Positions 30,244 through 44,919 of a stretch of DNA of 64,000 bases are shown piece by piece. Source of the stretch: Lepisosteus oculatus (lineage: Eukaryota; Chordata; Actinopteri; Semionotiformes; Lepisosteidae); NCBI RefSeq assembly GCF_040954835.1, contig NC_090711.1, positions 7,075,501-7,139,500 on the forward strand. Reading direction: 5' to 3'. The position numbers were made by a program, and so were the translations under genes. The stretch's first letter is position 1; each line of letters begins with the position of its first letter. The notes under the pieces were generated by a model. The model searched no databases, had not been told where the DNA came from, and saw nothing but the letters and a program-made list of their open reading frames with translations.

Positions 30244-33200
30244 GTGAGTAGCGCAAGGTGTCTTGCTGTTGTATCTGATCAGGTGGTAGATGCAGATATG
30301 TTGCCGGGTTAAAAGCAAGTTTATTCAAATTGCAGTATGCTGTTCGCACTCTTTACGGTACAGGACAGCAATACAACAGAATTGTCCCCCCCTTCTCAAC
30401 ACTGTTTATGAAAATCTCTTGCATGCCGTTTTAATGTTGTTAAATCAGTTATGATCGTGCACGCAGTGCTTCAGGAAATGGGAGCGTCGACAGAGAACAA
30501 GCGAGCGAAGATGCGTGTTGTTTAAATCATAAAATCAGATGTTTTAAAGCACGCTTTGAAAATGCTGTACCGTGAGGTGATGTTTCTACCGTCAGTCTAA
30601 ATAATTTGTGCCCGCTACGTAAAGAAAAACGTGAGTTTAGCATTAGCATTGTTCTTGTACGCAGTTGTTGTTCATTTTCAAGTTGATCGCCACACTGCGT
30701 GGTCTTTAAATATTGTTCTCTTCAGGCTTACTCGTAGTCGTTTGTGGTCGTCCTGTTACTTCTTTTTCCCGTGTGTCTTCATTTTGACACTTTTTTAGGA
30801 AGTAACGATTCCCCGATTCAACAGATTTCTACCGCACAAGGGTGGACGGATTGAAGCAGTTGCGTGTAGCCTGATCACCCCTATCCCTCCCAGTTTAAGG
30901 CTATTTCCATTTATCGGTTCGTTAGCAACTGGATCTAACTGGATCTTCTTTTGCTTTTTTGTTATCTCGAAGTCAGATTGGATATAAAATGCATGCGGCA
31001 CTGTATACAGTACACAGTGAATTTGAGACACAAAAACCATTTGAGTTCCGATTCCGCCAGATCGGATGCACAGCGAAGTGCGGGAGTTATGTCGTATCAT
31101 GAGCATGTATTTTATTTTCAGGTGTGACTAATGTGCGTAACACGGTTCTGCAGCTATTATGTTATGTTACTGTGATATGTTATTGTGTTTCATTTATCAT
31201 AGTTCTTCCGGGCACTATTGAAAACATTTACAGTATAAAGACACATGCTTACTATAGGTGTGCTTTTGTTTAGGTATAGGATTTGTGAGAAATTATGAGT
31301 AAGTTACTCCTTACCGGTCTCAAATTCACATAAGCAGAACTGCTCGATGACTCTGTCATAACTTTGTTTCGTCTTATTTTGCCGAATATTATCTTTATAT
31401 TAAAGAAGCTTACTCGAAGGATCGCATTTTTGTAAAACGATTACATGGGAAAAGCAATTTACTGGTGTTTAGAGGTTGAACTGTCCATTTTTTGTATGTG
31501 TACTGTATAGTACGTGCAGGGACAAGTGGATTTGAATAAGTAATGAGTGTCACGGACTGTATGTGCTCTTTGTGTTTGGAGACCAGGAGCTGAATAAAAC
31601 CGTCCACGTGTTGAGCCTGAAGGTCTTAGACGTTTCAAACTTTTTAACAACAATTGCAACAATTCCAATAATAATTGTACTGTTTGTTTATTTTCGAGGA
31701 ATAACAATAGGCCAAACCGGGCAATTGGACTCAAAATAAATGGGTTCAAGTAGTAGTAATAAACCTGTACCTGTTCCTCAAAATGAATTGTCTGAGGTAA
31801 TGAAATAGAGCAGCAGGTGTGGGAAGGTGACCTCAAGCAGAGGAATTGCAGCAGTTAACAGGGAGTGTGTGTACAAAACACAGCCAGAGTATAACTGAAT
31901 GCATAACAATTGCTTTTTGTGTTCATGTGCTGAAAAGGTCAACACGGCTCTTCCTGTGACTCTGTATTTCACTCCATTATGTTGTCCACCTTCTGTTTGC
32001 ATAAAAACAAAATTAATATACAAATAAACCTCAGAGAAGCTCAGTGCATATATTTGGGCTAAATACCACAATTTGTGTGATGCAAGACAACAAGATCATT
32101 GTTATTGGACTTCAGAGCAGGGATGATATTTCCAGTATTCTGCCTGTTTAACACTAGATGCAAGCATGGCCTGTATCTAATCAAAGAAGAGTTTAAAAAA
32201 TCATTTTTCCCATACTAGTAGGAACAGAAAAAAATCAGTCCCAAGCTCTAGGCTTCTGTTAAGTGTGTCCTCTTATCCGGGGGCTCTGTTGTCATTGAAA
32301 CCTACGGTTTGATTCTTGTACACTTCATAGTACCTTGCTTAGGGAAAGCAAGACTGAACTTTTCCACTATAGAGGTAGAATTCTTTTCAACGTGTTTTAG
32401 TCATGAGACTATGGGATGAAGTGTACATTATAAATGCTGTTTGTGCAGACCTTGTGATATATGCTTGAATATGGATTGAGTTTTGCACCAGTTGAGCATG
32501 GGTAGAATCTAGGCGTATCTGGCTTTATTTTACAAAATCTACTTTGCTTTATTTTATATGGGAGTTGTAGAAACATAATGTGAGTATAAACAGTGAAAGT
32601 GCTGCATGATGAAATAGAATTCTGTGATGGAAAAGTTCACATCCTCACTGTAGAGCTATGCAGAATAATTGTTTCATTTTTCAGATGGTATGCTGTTAGG
32701 ATGTGTTTAGAAAGACATGGATTGAAAACACTGTCACCTTAGATAGGGTTTGTATTGATGAGGCCTAAACACTGCCAGCAGACATGAACCAATCTGAGTG
32801 AGGACAGAGGAAAGGAATGTATCACATAACCACAATTATTTGTGTCATTTATCAGTTCTAATCATATGCATAAGTGCACATAATCAAAGGAGTATTTTTT
32901 ACCAGTTTGTATAATCTGAATAACTTGACAGCTAATATCAGGGAATACATATGCGTTAATGTTCCTCATTTAATGAATACACCAAAGAAAAATAAACTCT
33001 TCTTTGTAAATTGAATCAAAAATAATTGAATTGTTGTGTCATGCAGCTCAGTCTCATTACGCTGTGACTGCCAGCAGTTTGGCATGCAGAGTTTAAGGTC
33101 CAACACTATAAGTTGAATGTCACAAGGATGTAACAGAATACAATTAAAGTGAAAGCTGTATTTGGCATAGCTGAATTTAACCAATCTTGCAAATTACTAT

Positions 33201-35149
33201 TGCTTGAGCTGTAACCAAATAGGGTTGTATTGCTTTAGTTTCAGATACTGTATTATAGATAGATACTTATTAATCCTGTAAGGGAAATTGCAATTGCATT
33301 TTAGTCAATTTGACTAATTGAATTGATTGATAAAGAGAAAGGAATATGGACATTTCTGTAATGGTATCCTGAATCAATAATTTGGTATGTTCTTGATTGC
33401 TCATTGCTACATGTACATTATTAGTGTTAAATTAGAGGAGTTGATTGCTTCACAGGCTTACAAACCTTATCTTTACAAATACTTAGCTGAAATCTGTTTG
33501 CTTTATGAACTCTGTGTTTAGTACTCCATAACAGATATTTGAAATGCATAGTGCTCTCATTATTTTATACAATCATAAAAGTTGCCCAGTTTTCTATTGG
33601 CGCAGTGTTGAGAATGCTAAGCTAAAGCATTACTGTACTTTTTCAATTAACGTTTAATATGAATCATGGGTTAAATGTGAATAACAGTGAAAGGGTTGAA
33701 ACATGGGACAGGATTTTAATTAAGTTGTGTACAATATTAATTTGTCTTTGTTAGTGCCGCTTGACAGCTTATCAATGCTAGTCTAATACAAAAAGAAAAT
33801 GAAAGAAAAGAAAATCAAGGCCATCCATCTAATACTGAAACATTTGGGAATTATCTAACAATCTAACAATTTTTGAATTGTTCTGAAAAATATCTTCTTT
33901 ATATTGACCTCGAGTCTGTTCTGAATGAAATGTAGAGCAGTAGCTTTTAATTTTTTTTATTTTGAGCTTTGGTTGAAGTGTAGTTGTCACTGGTTGAGCT
34001 AGAGGACACTAGTCAAAAGCAGCGTGTGTGTGTCTGAATTACCTCATGTCTTAAAATTATTGTGACTCGCCATTAAGTGAAGTCTGGCTGCCTACATCAC
34101 CAGACTGAGCGCCTCGTTTGCAGCACGTACAGTCAGTATGTGGAGGACAAGATGTCATTACCTCTGTGCGGCACAGTATCTTAAGAGGCGAACAATTTGT
34201 TCTTGATTCAGTCCTCTTCTGTAGTGTATCATATTCTATTTTTCTGTAAAACATTGAAGATTGTGGATTACTGTAAACTGTAAATGGAGTGCCCACGTGT
34301 AATATAACTTTGTGTTGGTTTTGTTATCATTTTCTTCCTCCTGTATTCTTAATACAGTCAGAACTAAATGAGATAGTCTCAGTGTGCACAAAATAAATTC
34401 AGTGTGTTACATGTTAAAAAGTATGTGTGCTGTTTGGAGCCTGACAGTCCAGTAAAAACATGAAAACAGTTCTTGAGTCTTGCTTTCAAAACGGAAGACG
34501 CTTGTCTTTTTGTTTTATATTGGGTTACCTTGATTATTGTACCCAGAGAAGCATTGTTACTCTAAATATCCTATCAGCGATGAAAGGTCAAATATTGAAT
34601 CAGCACACAAAGTAACAAAGGAGAATGATAACCCCCACCACCACCACCAGTTGGCATTATACATAAAGATAAGTTAACCTTCCAGTTCCTTTTTTTGCAA
34701 TTCTTGCAATACTCTTTACCCAAAAGCAGTTCTTTAAGAAATGTTTTAGGTTGTGTTCATATGAAGAAGCAGCGTCCAGCTTCAAAGCTTTGGGCGGTGG
34801 TCGCAGATCATAGTGCTGTTTACTATAGGTGCTGCCCACTTCCCATTCCTACCTCAGGGCTTAAAACTGAGAAAAGGGGAAAAACTCACTGGAAATGAAT
34901 GAGCCGTGGGCCGTGCGTGAGATGAATGTGGCCAGTGTAAGCCAGTTTGTCTAACTGCATGTTCCAGCTGGGCACCTCATTCAGACCACACTGCCCAGCA
35001 GAAAAGATTTCTTTCCATATGAACTTGTCCTCAATGGAACTGTGGCAAAAGGATGTCAAATGACCTATGACTCCTATGGGAGTATTACTGTATGTCCTGT
35101 GTCCAAACTCCTATGGGTTTAAACAGAGGGACAGCAACTTCTCTGGCTC

Positions 35150-35745
35150 TATAGCAGCTACTGTATATCACCCTATCTATAGCAGATATAGCAGCTTCCA
35201 GCAGCTAGATCACCATGCACCTCACCACTGGCAGCCCACTGAAGCTAAGCAGGTGTGAGTCTGGTCAGTACCTGGATGGGAGACCTGGGAAAAACTAAGG
35301 TTGCTGCTGGAAGAGATGTTAGTGGGGCCAGTAGGAGGCGCTCACCCTGAGGTCCATGTGGGTCCTAATGCCCCAGTATAGTGACAGGGACACTATACTG
35401 TAAACAGGCGCTGTCCCTCGTATGAGACATAAAACCGAGGTCCTGACTCTCTGTGGTCATTAAAAATCCCAGGGCATCTCTCGGGGAAAAAAGTAGGGGT
35501 GTAACCTCGGAGTACTGGCCAAATTTCCCATTGGCCCTTACCAATCATGGCCTCCTAATAATCCCCATCTATGAATTGGCTTAATTATTCTGCTCTCCTC
35601 CCTACTGATAGCTGATGTGTGGTGAGCGTTCTGGCGCACTATGGCTGCTGTCGCATCATCCAGGTGGGGGCTGCACATTGGTGTAAAACGCTTTGAGTGG
35701 AGTGTCCAGAAAAGCGCTATATAAGTGTAAGCAATTATTATTATT
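35150..35745 (+). repeat. 5S rRNA-derived SINE, copy 3 (best preserved)
   Basis: The head retains the 5S gene internal promoter: box A-like gaagctaagcaggtgtgag and box C-like gtcagtacctggatgggaga, then cctggg. The body carries gttagtggggccagtaggag, tagtgacagggacactatac and ttaaaaatcccagggcatct. The tail is ctttgagtggagtgtccaga, then gcgctatataagtgtaag and an attattatt run. It is the longest of the four copies. Confidence 0.85.
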
Positions 35746-37100
35746 ATTTAGTCTTTCAATCCTTTTTTTTGTTTGGTTTGTAGTTTTTAGCTTCCCTTCA
35801 TCAAATTACAAAGATTAAGCAGGTAACCTGAGATCATCACATTTTTGTTTTCATTTCATGTACCTGAGCTTGCAAGTATTTTTCATCTGAACTCCTTTCT
35901 CAGCAGGCTTACAGTCAGAAAGAGGTTATAGGAAATGTAAAAGGAGGATGTCTTTGGGTTCACTGCTACTTAAGGTACAAACCTCAACTGCAAGACAAAT
36001 CATGAAGATAAGTTTGCAACCTTGACTTGGATAACAAAAATGAGATAAAAATGAGTAAGAAAGAAGACGGAAAGAAGCATGTTTTTGTTTACAAGAAAAC
36101 AATTGAATGACCAATGTCCCTAATTCATACCCAGCTCCCTCTGAACATACGTCCTACTGAAGAATGTGGTATTTCTAGGCTGGAAACAGTATGTAATGGA
36201 GTGCAGCATCTGTCTGTCACACAGACAAGCAGTGTGTACATCCAAGTTAAAAATAATCACCTTTTTTGCAATTTGTAATTTCCAATACGTAAATGAGAAA
36301 TAATTTATGAACATGAATTTGTTCAGCTGCCTGGCCTTTCCTTGCTTCTTGTTCTGTGCCATCAGGCTGCTGCCACTGTGCATCAGACAGCTCTCCTATT
36401 GGCTCTTTTGCTTCCTTCTCTCCTTCTATTTCTGTAGCACATCCCTCTGGAGGACCACACAGCTCACAGGAATAGCGATTGTGAGAAGGCTGAGTGACGG
36501 ATTGAAACCGGTGGACTTGGCTAGTGTTTAGCAGTGAAATAATTACAGAACAATGCATTTGCCAAAATTATAGAATGCCCAAATGTCTTCTGTTATAAAC
36601 AGCATATGCCCCACACCCACCTAATGTCCAGGATAAAACTGCAATGTCAGGAAAATTCAATGTCAGGACAATCCTAGCTACCCTTTTGTTTTTGTTTCAT
36701 AGATCTTGAGTTTCTGATTAAAAATGTTCCCTACTGTAGGTTCAGATCTGGTCTGGTTTAACATGTGAACAAGCACACCGGAGGAACAGATTCTCTCCCA
36801 GATATCCCCACGGGTGTCCAGATCTAGTGGTGGTTTCCCTCTCCCAGAACTGCAAACTAGGTTTTAATGCTTCCCTCCTGTAGTACTTCCTGTAGTATGG
36901 TGATAAGCAGTTAATGTTAGATAGCAGAGTTTCTGCCTTTGTGTACCCAAGCTATTTGAATTCATGGGTTATCTTGTGTTTTGATTCTGAGGTCTCTTCT
37001 TTTGACTCCCAGCGCTTGAGGTGCAGCTGGAACCACAGTCTTGTCATAAAATACACCGTAGTACTTCATGTAGGGAGCTGCGTCAGCATGCGTAGGCTGC

Positions 37101-37248
37101 AAAGGAACAAGTACAGGTTTATTCCGTGCTGAAAAGAGGAGAAAAGAAACACAACGTTTTGGCTGTGGAGCCTTCTTTAGGTGCGAGGGTGTGAAGGTGT
37201 TTCTTTTCTTCTCTTTCCAGCACGGAATAAACCTTTCCTTGTTCCTTT
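37101..37248. repeat. 148-bp foldback (inverted repeat) element
   Basis: Two 52-bp arms (37101-37152 and 37197-37248) are reverse complements with 4 mismatches, separated by a 44-bp loop. The arms carry ggtttattccgtgctg and its complement cagcacggaataaacc; the loop contains ggctgtggagccttctttag. It has no coding capacity. It is most likely a miniature inverted-repeat element or a nested head-to-head copy of one repeat. Confidence 0.75.
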
Positions 37249-39599
37249 AAAAAATACACTGTTACAGGCCTTCTGTGGTTTGTGCCCTGTGTTCGAAAAC
37301 GATTAAGATATGGTAATTACATTGGGATAGGGTGTATTAAGCTACAATTGGGAGTAAGTGAGCTCAGTCTTTTCTTTTTTCCGAATGCGCCTGGATAGAA
37401 TCACAGAGAATTTTCCCTGTCATTCCTCAACCTCCTGTCAGGAGAGCAGGAAAGCTGAAACCTGCCCAGTGGAGTGCATTGAGAGTTGGAAATCAGCATA
37501 GGACAGAACTCTGTGTACAATCTCAAAACCATCAGATATGCATCAAGGTGTCCTGATCTTGTAGTAGTTCCCTCTCCTCTAATCTGATCACTTTGTGTGA
37601 TCTTATTAAGATCTTATTTAGAGCCAAATGGAATGGTAACGTGATTCACCTGGAGCAACACAAATTGAGGTTGAGGCATTGTTCATTTCTGTAATGGCAC
37701 AGATTAATACGCCTTTAGCCTTGCAAGCTTATTCTGTTGCATGTTATGTCTTGTATCCCAAAGGAGTTGTTCTTTTCTGATTCAGAAATGCTCTTATTTT
37801 TTGGTTTCATAACTGTTTCTACAGTTATTTAAAAAAATGAAGTGCTGCATTACTGTGTTGCTCTGGGTGTATAAGGATGTATTTGTAAAAATTCTAAGTT
37901 GGATGCCCAAATAGAGAAGACTAACAAGTTTCCTTGACCCAGTAAAAATGCTTTATATTTAAAAATAACAAACTGAGTGCTATTTCCCCCTTGTTTTCAT
38001 TCCTATCTGATGGATAGTTGAGCTCTGCAGAAATACAAAAGGAAATAAATATCAAACACTTCAGTGCCTCTTTATGAATATTCTAATGAAATTTAGAAAT
38101 CTTTTGAAATTCCCCTGTGAGTGCTGTGTAACTTTGCATATGCTGTCTTGGGATGAAACGGATCTTTTCAGTTTCTGGCTTTCTCTTGGAATTGCACACT
38201 TCTGATGTGTTCTAGTTTTAACCAGATTTCTTTTCATTATGTTCCAGGAAATAAAAAAAAATAAAAAGCCATTGTACTTTGAACAGTGGTTCTGTTGCTG
38301 TATTTGTTGTGTTACATTAATTTGGTGGCCTGGTGTTTCAATTCATTGCACTGCGTTGCGTAGAGGGTCAGGGTAATTAGAGATTTATCAAAACTTTGGA
38401 AAATAAAATTTTCTTGATTTGTCATTTGCCTACAATTAATGCCACCCATCTATAATTGAGAGTCAAGTGAAGCAAATGTCATAGATATAACAGCTCCAAA
38501 GTGGACGTAATAGTACAATCTTTCATCACTCACACAATGTAAGGTAGATGGTAAACTACTATGGATATTCTGTAAAGCATCATGCAGTTAAGAGAAGAAA
38601 TGCCAGGAAATTTCTGGCACTCCCCAGATCTCCTCTTTGCTTTGACTTAGACTGTGACCTTGGGGAAGGTAAATTGAATGAAAATGGAGGACTAGAGGGT
38701 TAGCCATCTTTAGCAAGCAGCGACATGTTCTTGTGACCTAATAAAGCACTGTGCACACCAGAGAAGGTGCTGATGTGTACACAGGGTGTCTGCTCCTGTG
38801 GAATTTTCCAGGAGCCAGCCAGCCTGATGAATACTACAGTGCAGTCACAGGCTGGAGTGCCTTTTAGAGCAACAGAACTGGAATATTTAATTAAGGACCT
38901 TTACATTTGTTAAAAAAAATTACAATTTTGCATTTTAGTGATGCATGGTGCACTGTACTTTATAGTCTGTGAATGTACGTGCAGGCCAATTATTGTAAAT
39001 GGAGAAAGTGTGTGAGATGTTAGATTTCTGCTACATTTTACTGGGAATTTACTGGGAATAAAGGGGTTAAACATCTAGATTTGTTTTATGCGAATTCAGA
39101 CCTACATACCAACACTAGTGGACATTTAATGTGAAATAACATGTCTAGGATACCTAGTTGAGAGCTCTCCTTTGAAACAGTGCTTGCTCATAGTAAATCT
39201 TTTTGAGACTGCAGGTAAGCTTGTGGATTTCTGTGTGTACACAATGTATATTATTTCTGATCAATTTATTTTTATTTCTTTTTGTTTCAGATCAGTCATA
39301 TACAGTATTTCATATATACCAAACCCTGGATCCTTAAAGCACAATTCTTGTAAATCATGTGCAGAAAATTGAATCTAATTGACCGGTTCCTGTTGTCGCT
39401 TGATTGTCTCTTTGCTCATTTGCAATTGTCATGCTGTTCCCTCTTCATTATTAATAAGCAGTGTACCTTAGTCATTATCTGATGACCTATTCCTGTACTC
39501 CATTATCACAATGGTCCACATTGACAGAATCCTTACACAAGGCACACTCAATGATTCCTGCTTAACAAACTGTATTTTCTCAGAGCCTCTCCATAATCA

Positions 39600-39700
39600 T
39601 AAAGGTGTATCCCGCCTTGTGTTTGTTGCTTCTGGGGATAGGCTCTGACTGCCCCGGAAACCTGCATTGGATAAAGCAGTTAGTGGATGGATGGTTGTAG
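39600..39700 (+). repeat. L2-type LINE 3' tail fragment
   Basis: The segment reads gtgtatcccgccttgtgttt, then gataggctctgactgccccg, then ttggataaagcagttagtgg atggatgg. It is the terminal 100 bases of the L2-type 3' UTR with its short tandem ending. Confidence 0.65.
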
Positions 39701-42700
39701 TGGAATTCTGCAGGCTGAAATTGGGGATGTTGGTGGAGTAGCCCTGGTGTGCAGTGCCCCTCTATACTGTGCGTTAAGAGCCCAGCCCCAGCTCTGCTTC
39801 TTCCTGTGACATCAGTGCAGCCTCACGTGCATGATAATAGCACTGTACCTTTTTTAAAACTGCTACTCTTCTGTGGTTTCCTCATCCTGAAACAACCTGT
39901 CTTTGGGAGGGAGGGCTAGCAGCCTGATTTCTTTTAGAAATGGAGCATAGCTCCTATGTTCGATGTTTGTTTTTTAAAAATACTCTTTATTTAAAATCCT
40001 TATTCCCAATGTGCACGAGGAACAAGTGAAGGAAATATCCCTTTAAATCTGTCAAGCTGTTAATGAAGAGTCAAACCAAAAGCGAAAGTCCTTGCAGGAC
40101 AGGTGGCACCAGTGTATCCTAATACAGCAGGGAGCGAAATGCATCATCGTGCATCATACTGGCAGAGCGGTATTCATTACAGTCTGCATCGTGCCCCAAC
40201 AAACAGCACTAATATGATTGCCACTGCGGTGCCTTGATTATTAATGTACAGGGGATGGAATTCCTCCTTCACACTTGTATTGTGAGAGGAATACTGCCGC
40301 GCATCGCAGGAAGCAGATTAACCCAGATGGAAAATTCACCCCAAGATCCTTAATGAGTTCTCCTCCCCCTTCTCTATCTCTACGAGCAAATCTCTTCCCA
40401 GTATCCATCCCCACCCCTCCCACACCAGCTACCCAGCAGCAGGGAGCAGCAAGGTCAGAGAGAGCTATTTAGGTAAGCGCAGGTTGCTCAGTATCCATTG
40501 TGTTTCTGTATTGGAAAGTGAGATATTAATTATTAGCTTTTGTTGGACCAACAGGAATGTAATGTAATGTGCGATGGGGGGTTGGGTTAGTCATTTTTTC
40601 TCAGCCTTTGCCTTTTTCAATCAGTTATACATTAACCACCAAAGGTAACAAGTGTTTTTTTATGGTTGGTTGGAAAAAGGTTGTCCACCATAATATAAAG
40701 GCCATCCTGCATTGTAGCATTGAACCACACATGACTTCAGAATGGGAACTGAGGCATCTCAAAGTTAACATTCCTAAACTAAATGAATTACCCTCGCAGT
40801 GAAGAGGAAGACGTTCCAGATCCTAAGTGTCACACGTAATCTAAGACTAAAGCATTGCTCTTTGTAACTGGAGCTCAGAGTTTAAGTTTACTTGATCAGG
40901 GCTGTGTCTCACATTCTTGCCTGATATTAAGAATCTGCAAGACAAGGCAATCTTATTTTGTAAGAAAATACAGGCAGATCATGCTAATTCTAAACAAAAA
41001 ATATGTACAATAAAAAGGGTTGATTACCAAATTCCAATGTGTCAGATGTTGCATAAATTGGAAATGGGTTCTTAAACGTAATATTCGCTTGGATAAATTT
41101 GAGGTATTTTGTCTGAAACGTTGTAGGTCAAGTTGAAATTATGCTTCATGTTCCTCATTAAGTGAATTTGGATTTTTCATCAGGCTCCTTGTCACAAAAC
41201 TGTCTGCTTTTCTTTCTTTTGTCTTTGAGAGCACGCTGTCAGTTGTTTAACTGGCTGACATTACATGCAATTGTATCCGAATGTAAACGAGTGAAAGTAT
41301 CCCTTCATTGATCAGGTTTGTGGGAAACAAAGTAAAGTTTTTTTTGTTCACTACACAGCTTGGAATCCTGTTTTTTCTTAGTTTGCACTGGGTTAGTGAT
41401 GAACAAATCCAGCAAGTAATAAAAGCGTTGTTTTTTGCTGTGAGAAGACAAAAAAAGATGGCAAAACTGGAATCCTTTTCTTTTTTCAGACACGGGCATG
41501 TATTGATTTTTTTTTTGTATAGTACTCAGATCAGTGACCTTGTTCCTGCTTGAAAGGTCAGTTTTTAAGCAAAAGATGAAGGAGCAAAAGATTACAGTTT
41601 GCAGAAGGAATTGAGAAAGAGCCATATCTTTTAAAAGACTAACATGAGTTGCAATTTATTGAGGAATTGTTCAAGGCAATGGTGAAATAGTATTCGTTCT
41701 ACAGAGCCACATGTTGCCATCAATTATTCACCAGTCTCTCTCTGGCAGGCAGGTAAAGATACCTTCTGCTTCCAAAAGGAACACGAGAGGAACACTGTGC
41801 ATTCTTCTCAGGACTGTAGCTCTGAGGAGGGCAGCCATTAAAATGATTACCTTCCCTGCTCAGCCTCAATGCAAGTCCAAGCACAGACCTGAATAAGTAT
41901 AAATACCTGAAGTAGTATGCAGCTAAATAGCTTTGCACTGCACGTTAAGAGCATAATATTTTGTTTCTTCTAAAAGTGTGGGTTCAGTAAAATTGTTTAG
42001 TGGTTCCGTTCTCTATTTCTGCTTCCATGTGTTGGAGGAAATGCTCTGTGAGTGATGAAATGTTGGACTAAATTTAGTTTTAACAACAAGAAGGCGTGAG
42101 GACTGAGGATCAAGATATACTCTAGCTGTAGCCAGTATATAGAGCAACAAACTTATGTATGTGCTGGCAGAAGCATTTTATCTGACTAGTTTGAAACGCA
42201 TCCTTCATTTGGGTAACCAATAGCTACAAAAATAAAATCTGGTGGTGCTTATAAAATATAGCTGTCTAGCCAAAGTGCATGAAGAAGCCTCTTGAAGCTT
42301 TGGCTCTCTGCTGGGGTCACCTTGAGTGGCAAGATCTGTAGACAACACAGGTGAGTCTGTAGTCAGCACACATCGATTAATTAGGAATCCTTGAACAAAC
42401 AGTAGATTTGGACTGCCTGGTGTAGGCTGGCCATACGAGTTCATCACTTACCCCTCTGTATCCACAGACTTGCGGACACTTCATCACTCAGAAGCAGCTG
42501 ATCTTTAATGGCTGGGAAAAGATTGTTAAATTGCTACTTATCATCTTTGGTCTTTTTTTCCACAGTCCTATCCAAAGAACACCATTTTGGTTACATAAAA
42601 AAACAATGAAAACCTCAGTGTTTACTGTGGCTGGCTCTGGAAATCTGCAGTTTCTGAAGCCCATTGTTATGACTAAGTACAACACTAGTCATACATATTT

Positions 42701-44919
42701 TAAAAAGATAGTATCGATGAATATTGCTTTAGTTTCTGATTTCAGTGTGCTGTATGCCGCATGCAGGCGAGTGTCAGGTGAAACGGATGCATTATGTTTC
42801 TGATGGCAACCTGTTTCTGTGCATTCCTAATATGAATGTCTGTGTACAGTCTGCACTTGTGTAGACTCAACGCTGTGCTAGTGCATGAGTTTTGATTGCA
42901 AGGAGCAGGACAAAATGTAATCACCTGGTCTTCATATTTGATGTAATATTAGGGAAGATGTGTCATATACATACTGTATACACTATATGTGAACACTATG
43001 AGCATGCATTGTTAACATAGTTGAAAAACACCTGGCTTTGTATTGCTTACCTTGTTTCTGAGCAAGGGATTTCAGCTTTTTCCAGCATCTACCCCTGACA
43101 GCATCCCACCGATTTAGACTTTAAATCAAAGTGTACATTGATGATGAACAAGTGCTTTTTAAAATTCACATTTACGAGAACCGTAGGACAGTACATTCAA
43201 CTGTAATATAACAAGAGCTCAGAGGAAACCTATTGTTAAAGAAAACCAAGAATTAAGAAAGAAACCTAGCAGTGTGTGAAGCAAATACTCTGTTTCTGGG
43301 AAACTCCTGGGGGATGACTCCCGGGAGATCTCAAACCCTTGGAGACTGCTCCTTCGAGTGTTCTTTGGAAAGGTTTTGTTTTCCAAAAAGAACAGATTAC
43401 AGTAATCTGCTTTGACCTCAGTCCTCTGCATGTCTTCATTCTCAGTGATTAACACTGCAGTAGGATCTTCTGGTATTATGAAATTCCCTGTTATTATGTA
43501 AATGAGGGAAATTAGGAAATTTCCACTGGGGGGGCTGAAAAGTTGCTCTCCAAAACCAGGAGGACCTCTGCAGCTGTTCAGTCACTTGTGAATTCCATCG
43601 AAGACACAGATAAAAAAAAAGGCATGCAGCTCTCTGTAAGCTCATAGAAATGTACCAGACAGCTTGTGTTAATGGTCAGGAGGAGGGCGTAGAAGGAGAA
43701 ACTGTATTGGGCTGGGAGTGGAAAATTAAATTGGTCTTTCAAATATTATGAATGGGTGAATAGAACTCTTTACTTAGTGAGGCATTAGTATAATTCCAGA
43801 GTGTAATTTGCCTTTATGGTGAGTTCCTTTTTTGTTTTTTTTTCCTTTAGTCCCACATGGAATTCCTCAGAATATTCCATTTCTTCTCTGCAAAATCTGA
43901 TGTAACTTTGTCTCTTAGCAACCGCAGAAGAACCTCAGAAGGCCCTTCCTTAGTCAGGAGTGGCCATTTCAGACAATCCATGTGTCGGTGAAGCAGGTCA
44001 CAAGTTAAAACTCTGTGCCCCTGGAGAACAAGATATGACGCGAGAGAGCTTTTTTTTTCTGTTGAGCCAAGCAAAAAGATTTTTCCTTCTTGTGGTTGAA
44101 GTTGAAGCATAATTCATCTGAGATTTTGATTTTGTTTAAGAGGAGTGGCAGGTAGGAGTGTGTGGGGAAACATAAATGCTGAAAATGAAGTAACCCAAAA
44201 GAAATTCCTTTTTTCAAATAGACTTGTAAGTTCCAAACCTTCTATTACTGCCTTGGTAATAAACTGAGGATATTATTGCTGGATTTAGGACTTCTAGTGA
44301 TGAACTATAGCCAGAATGGGACATGGAGCTGGGTGCTGTGATCTTTTTTTGCAACACCAATTCTCCCTACAAAAAAAGATAAATGAATCTTTTTACACCA
44401 GTAAGCTTCAATATTATATATTTTTTGGTTTGGTCCTTTCACACTGAAGCTGCATCATAGCCCCCAATACTTCAGTTATCAGAAAATATGGTGGTAGCAT
44501 ATTCCCGTTAACTTAATCTATCTCTATAGAGCAGCTAAATCCATCTGACAGCAACTTTTCCTTTCGCCTTTGTCATTATAAGCTTGTGAATGCAGCTCAG
44601 ACTGTGTTCTGCCAGTTGGCCTCATATGAAAAGCTTTTTTTTTTCTTGAGAATCCAAAAATATAAAATGACCTGTATGCCAGCAAAGGGGCAATGATGAA
44701 AAGGCTCAAGTCGCTGTTCCTTTTTTTAACTGAGTGGAAACTGGATGTAAATTGGGAAAATGGAGTCAAACACACTGTGGTCCTGGTGGCAGAATAGCAG
44801 CCACAGTCTTCTTTACCAGCAAGTAAACGTCCCTTTTTTTCTCAGGGATGAAGTGGGGGAATTGTTTTCAACACCAGCTCATATGCGGTCTCCGTTTGCT
44901 TGAAACAATTTGGATTCTT

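Noticed and set aside
35200-35295. Possible 5S rRNA gene
   Set aside because: Only the internal promoter region is conserved and it continues into a SINE body and tail; there is no terminator T-run and no intact 5S length.
40275-40475. Possible additional ndrg3 first exon ending at a gtaagc donor
   Set aside because: The open frame reaches its own stop at the donor, has no recognisable peptide, and promoter signals are weak; kept only as a remark in the intron entry.
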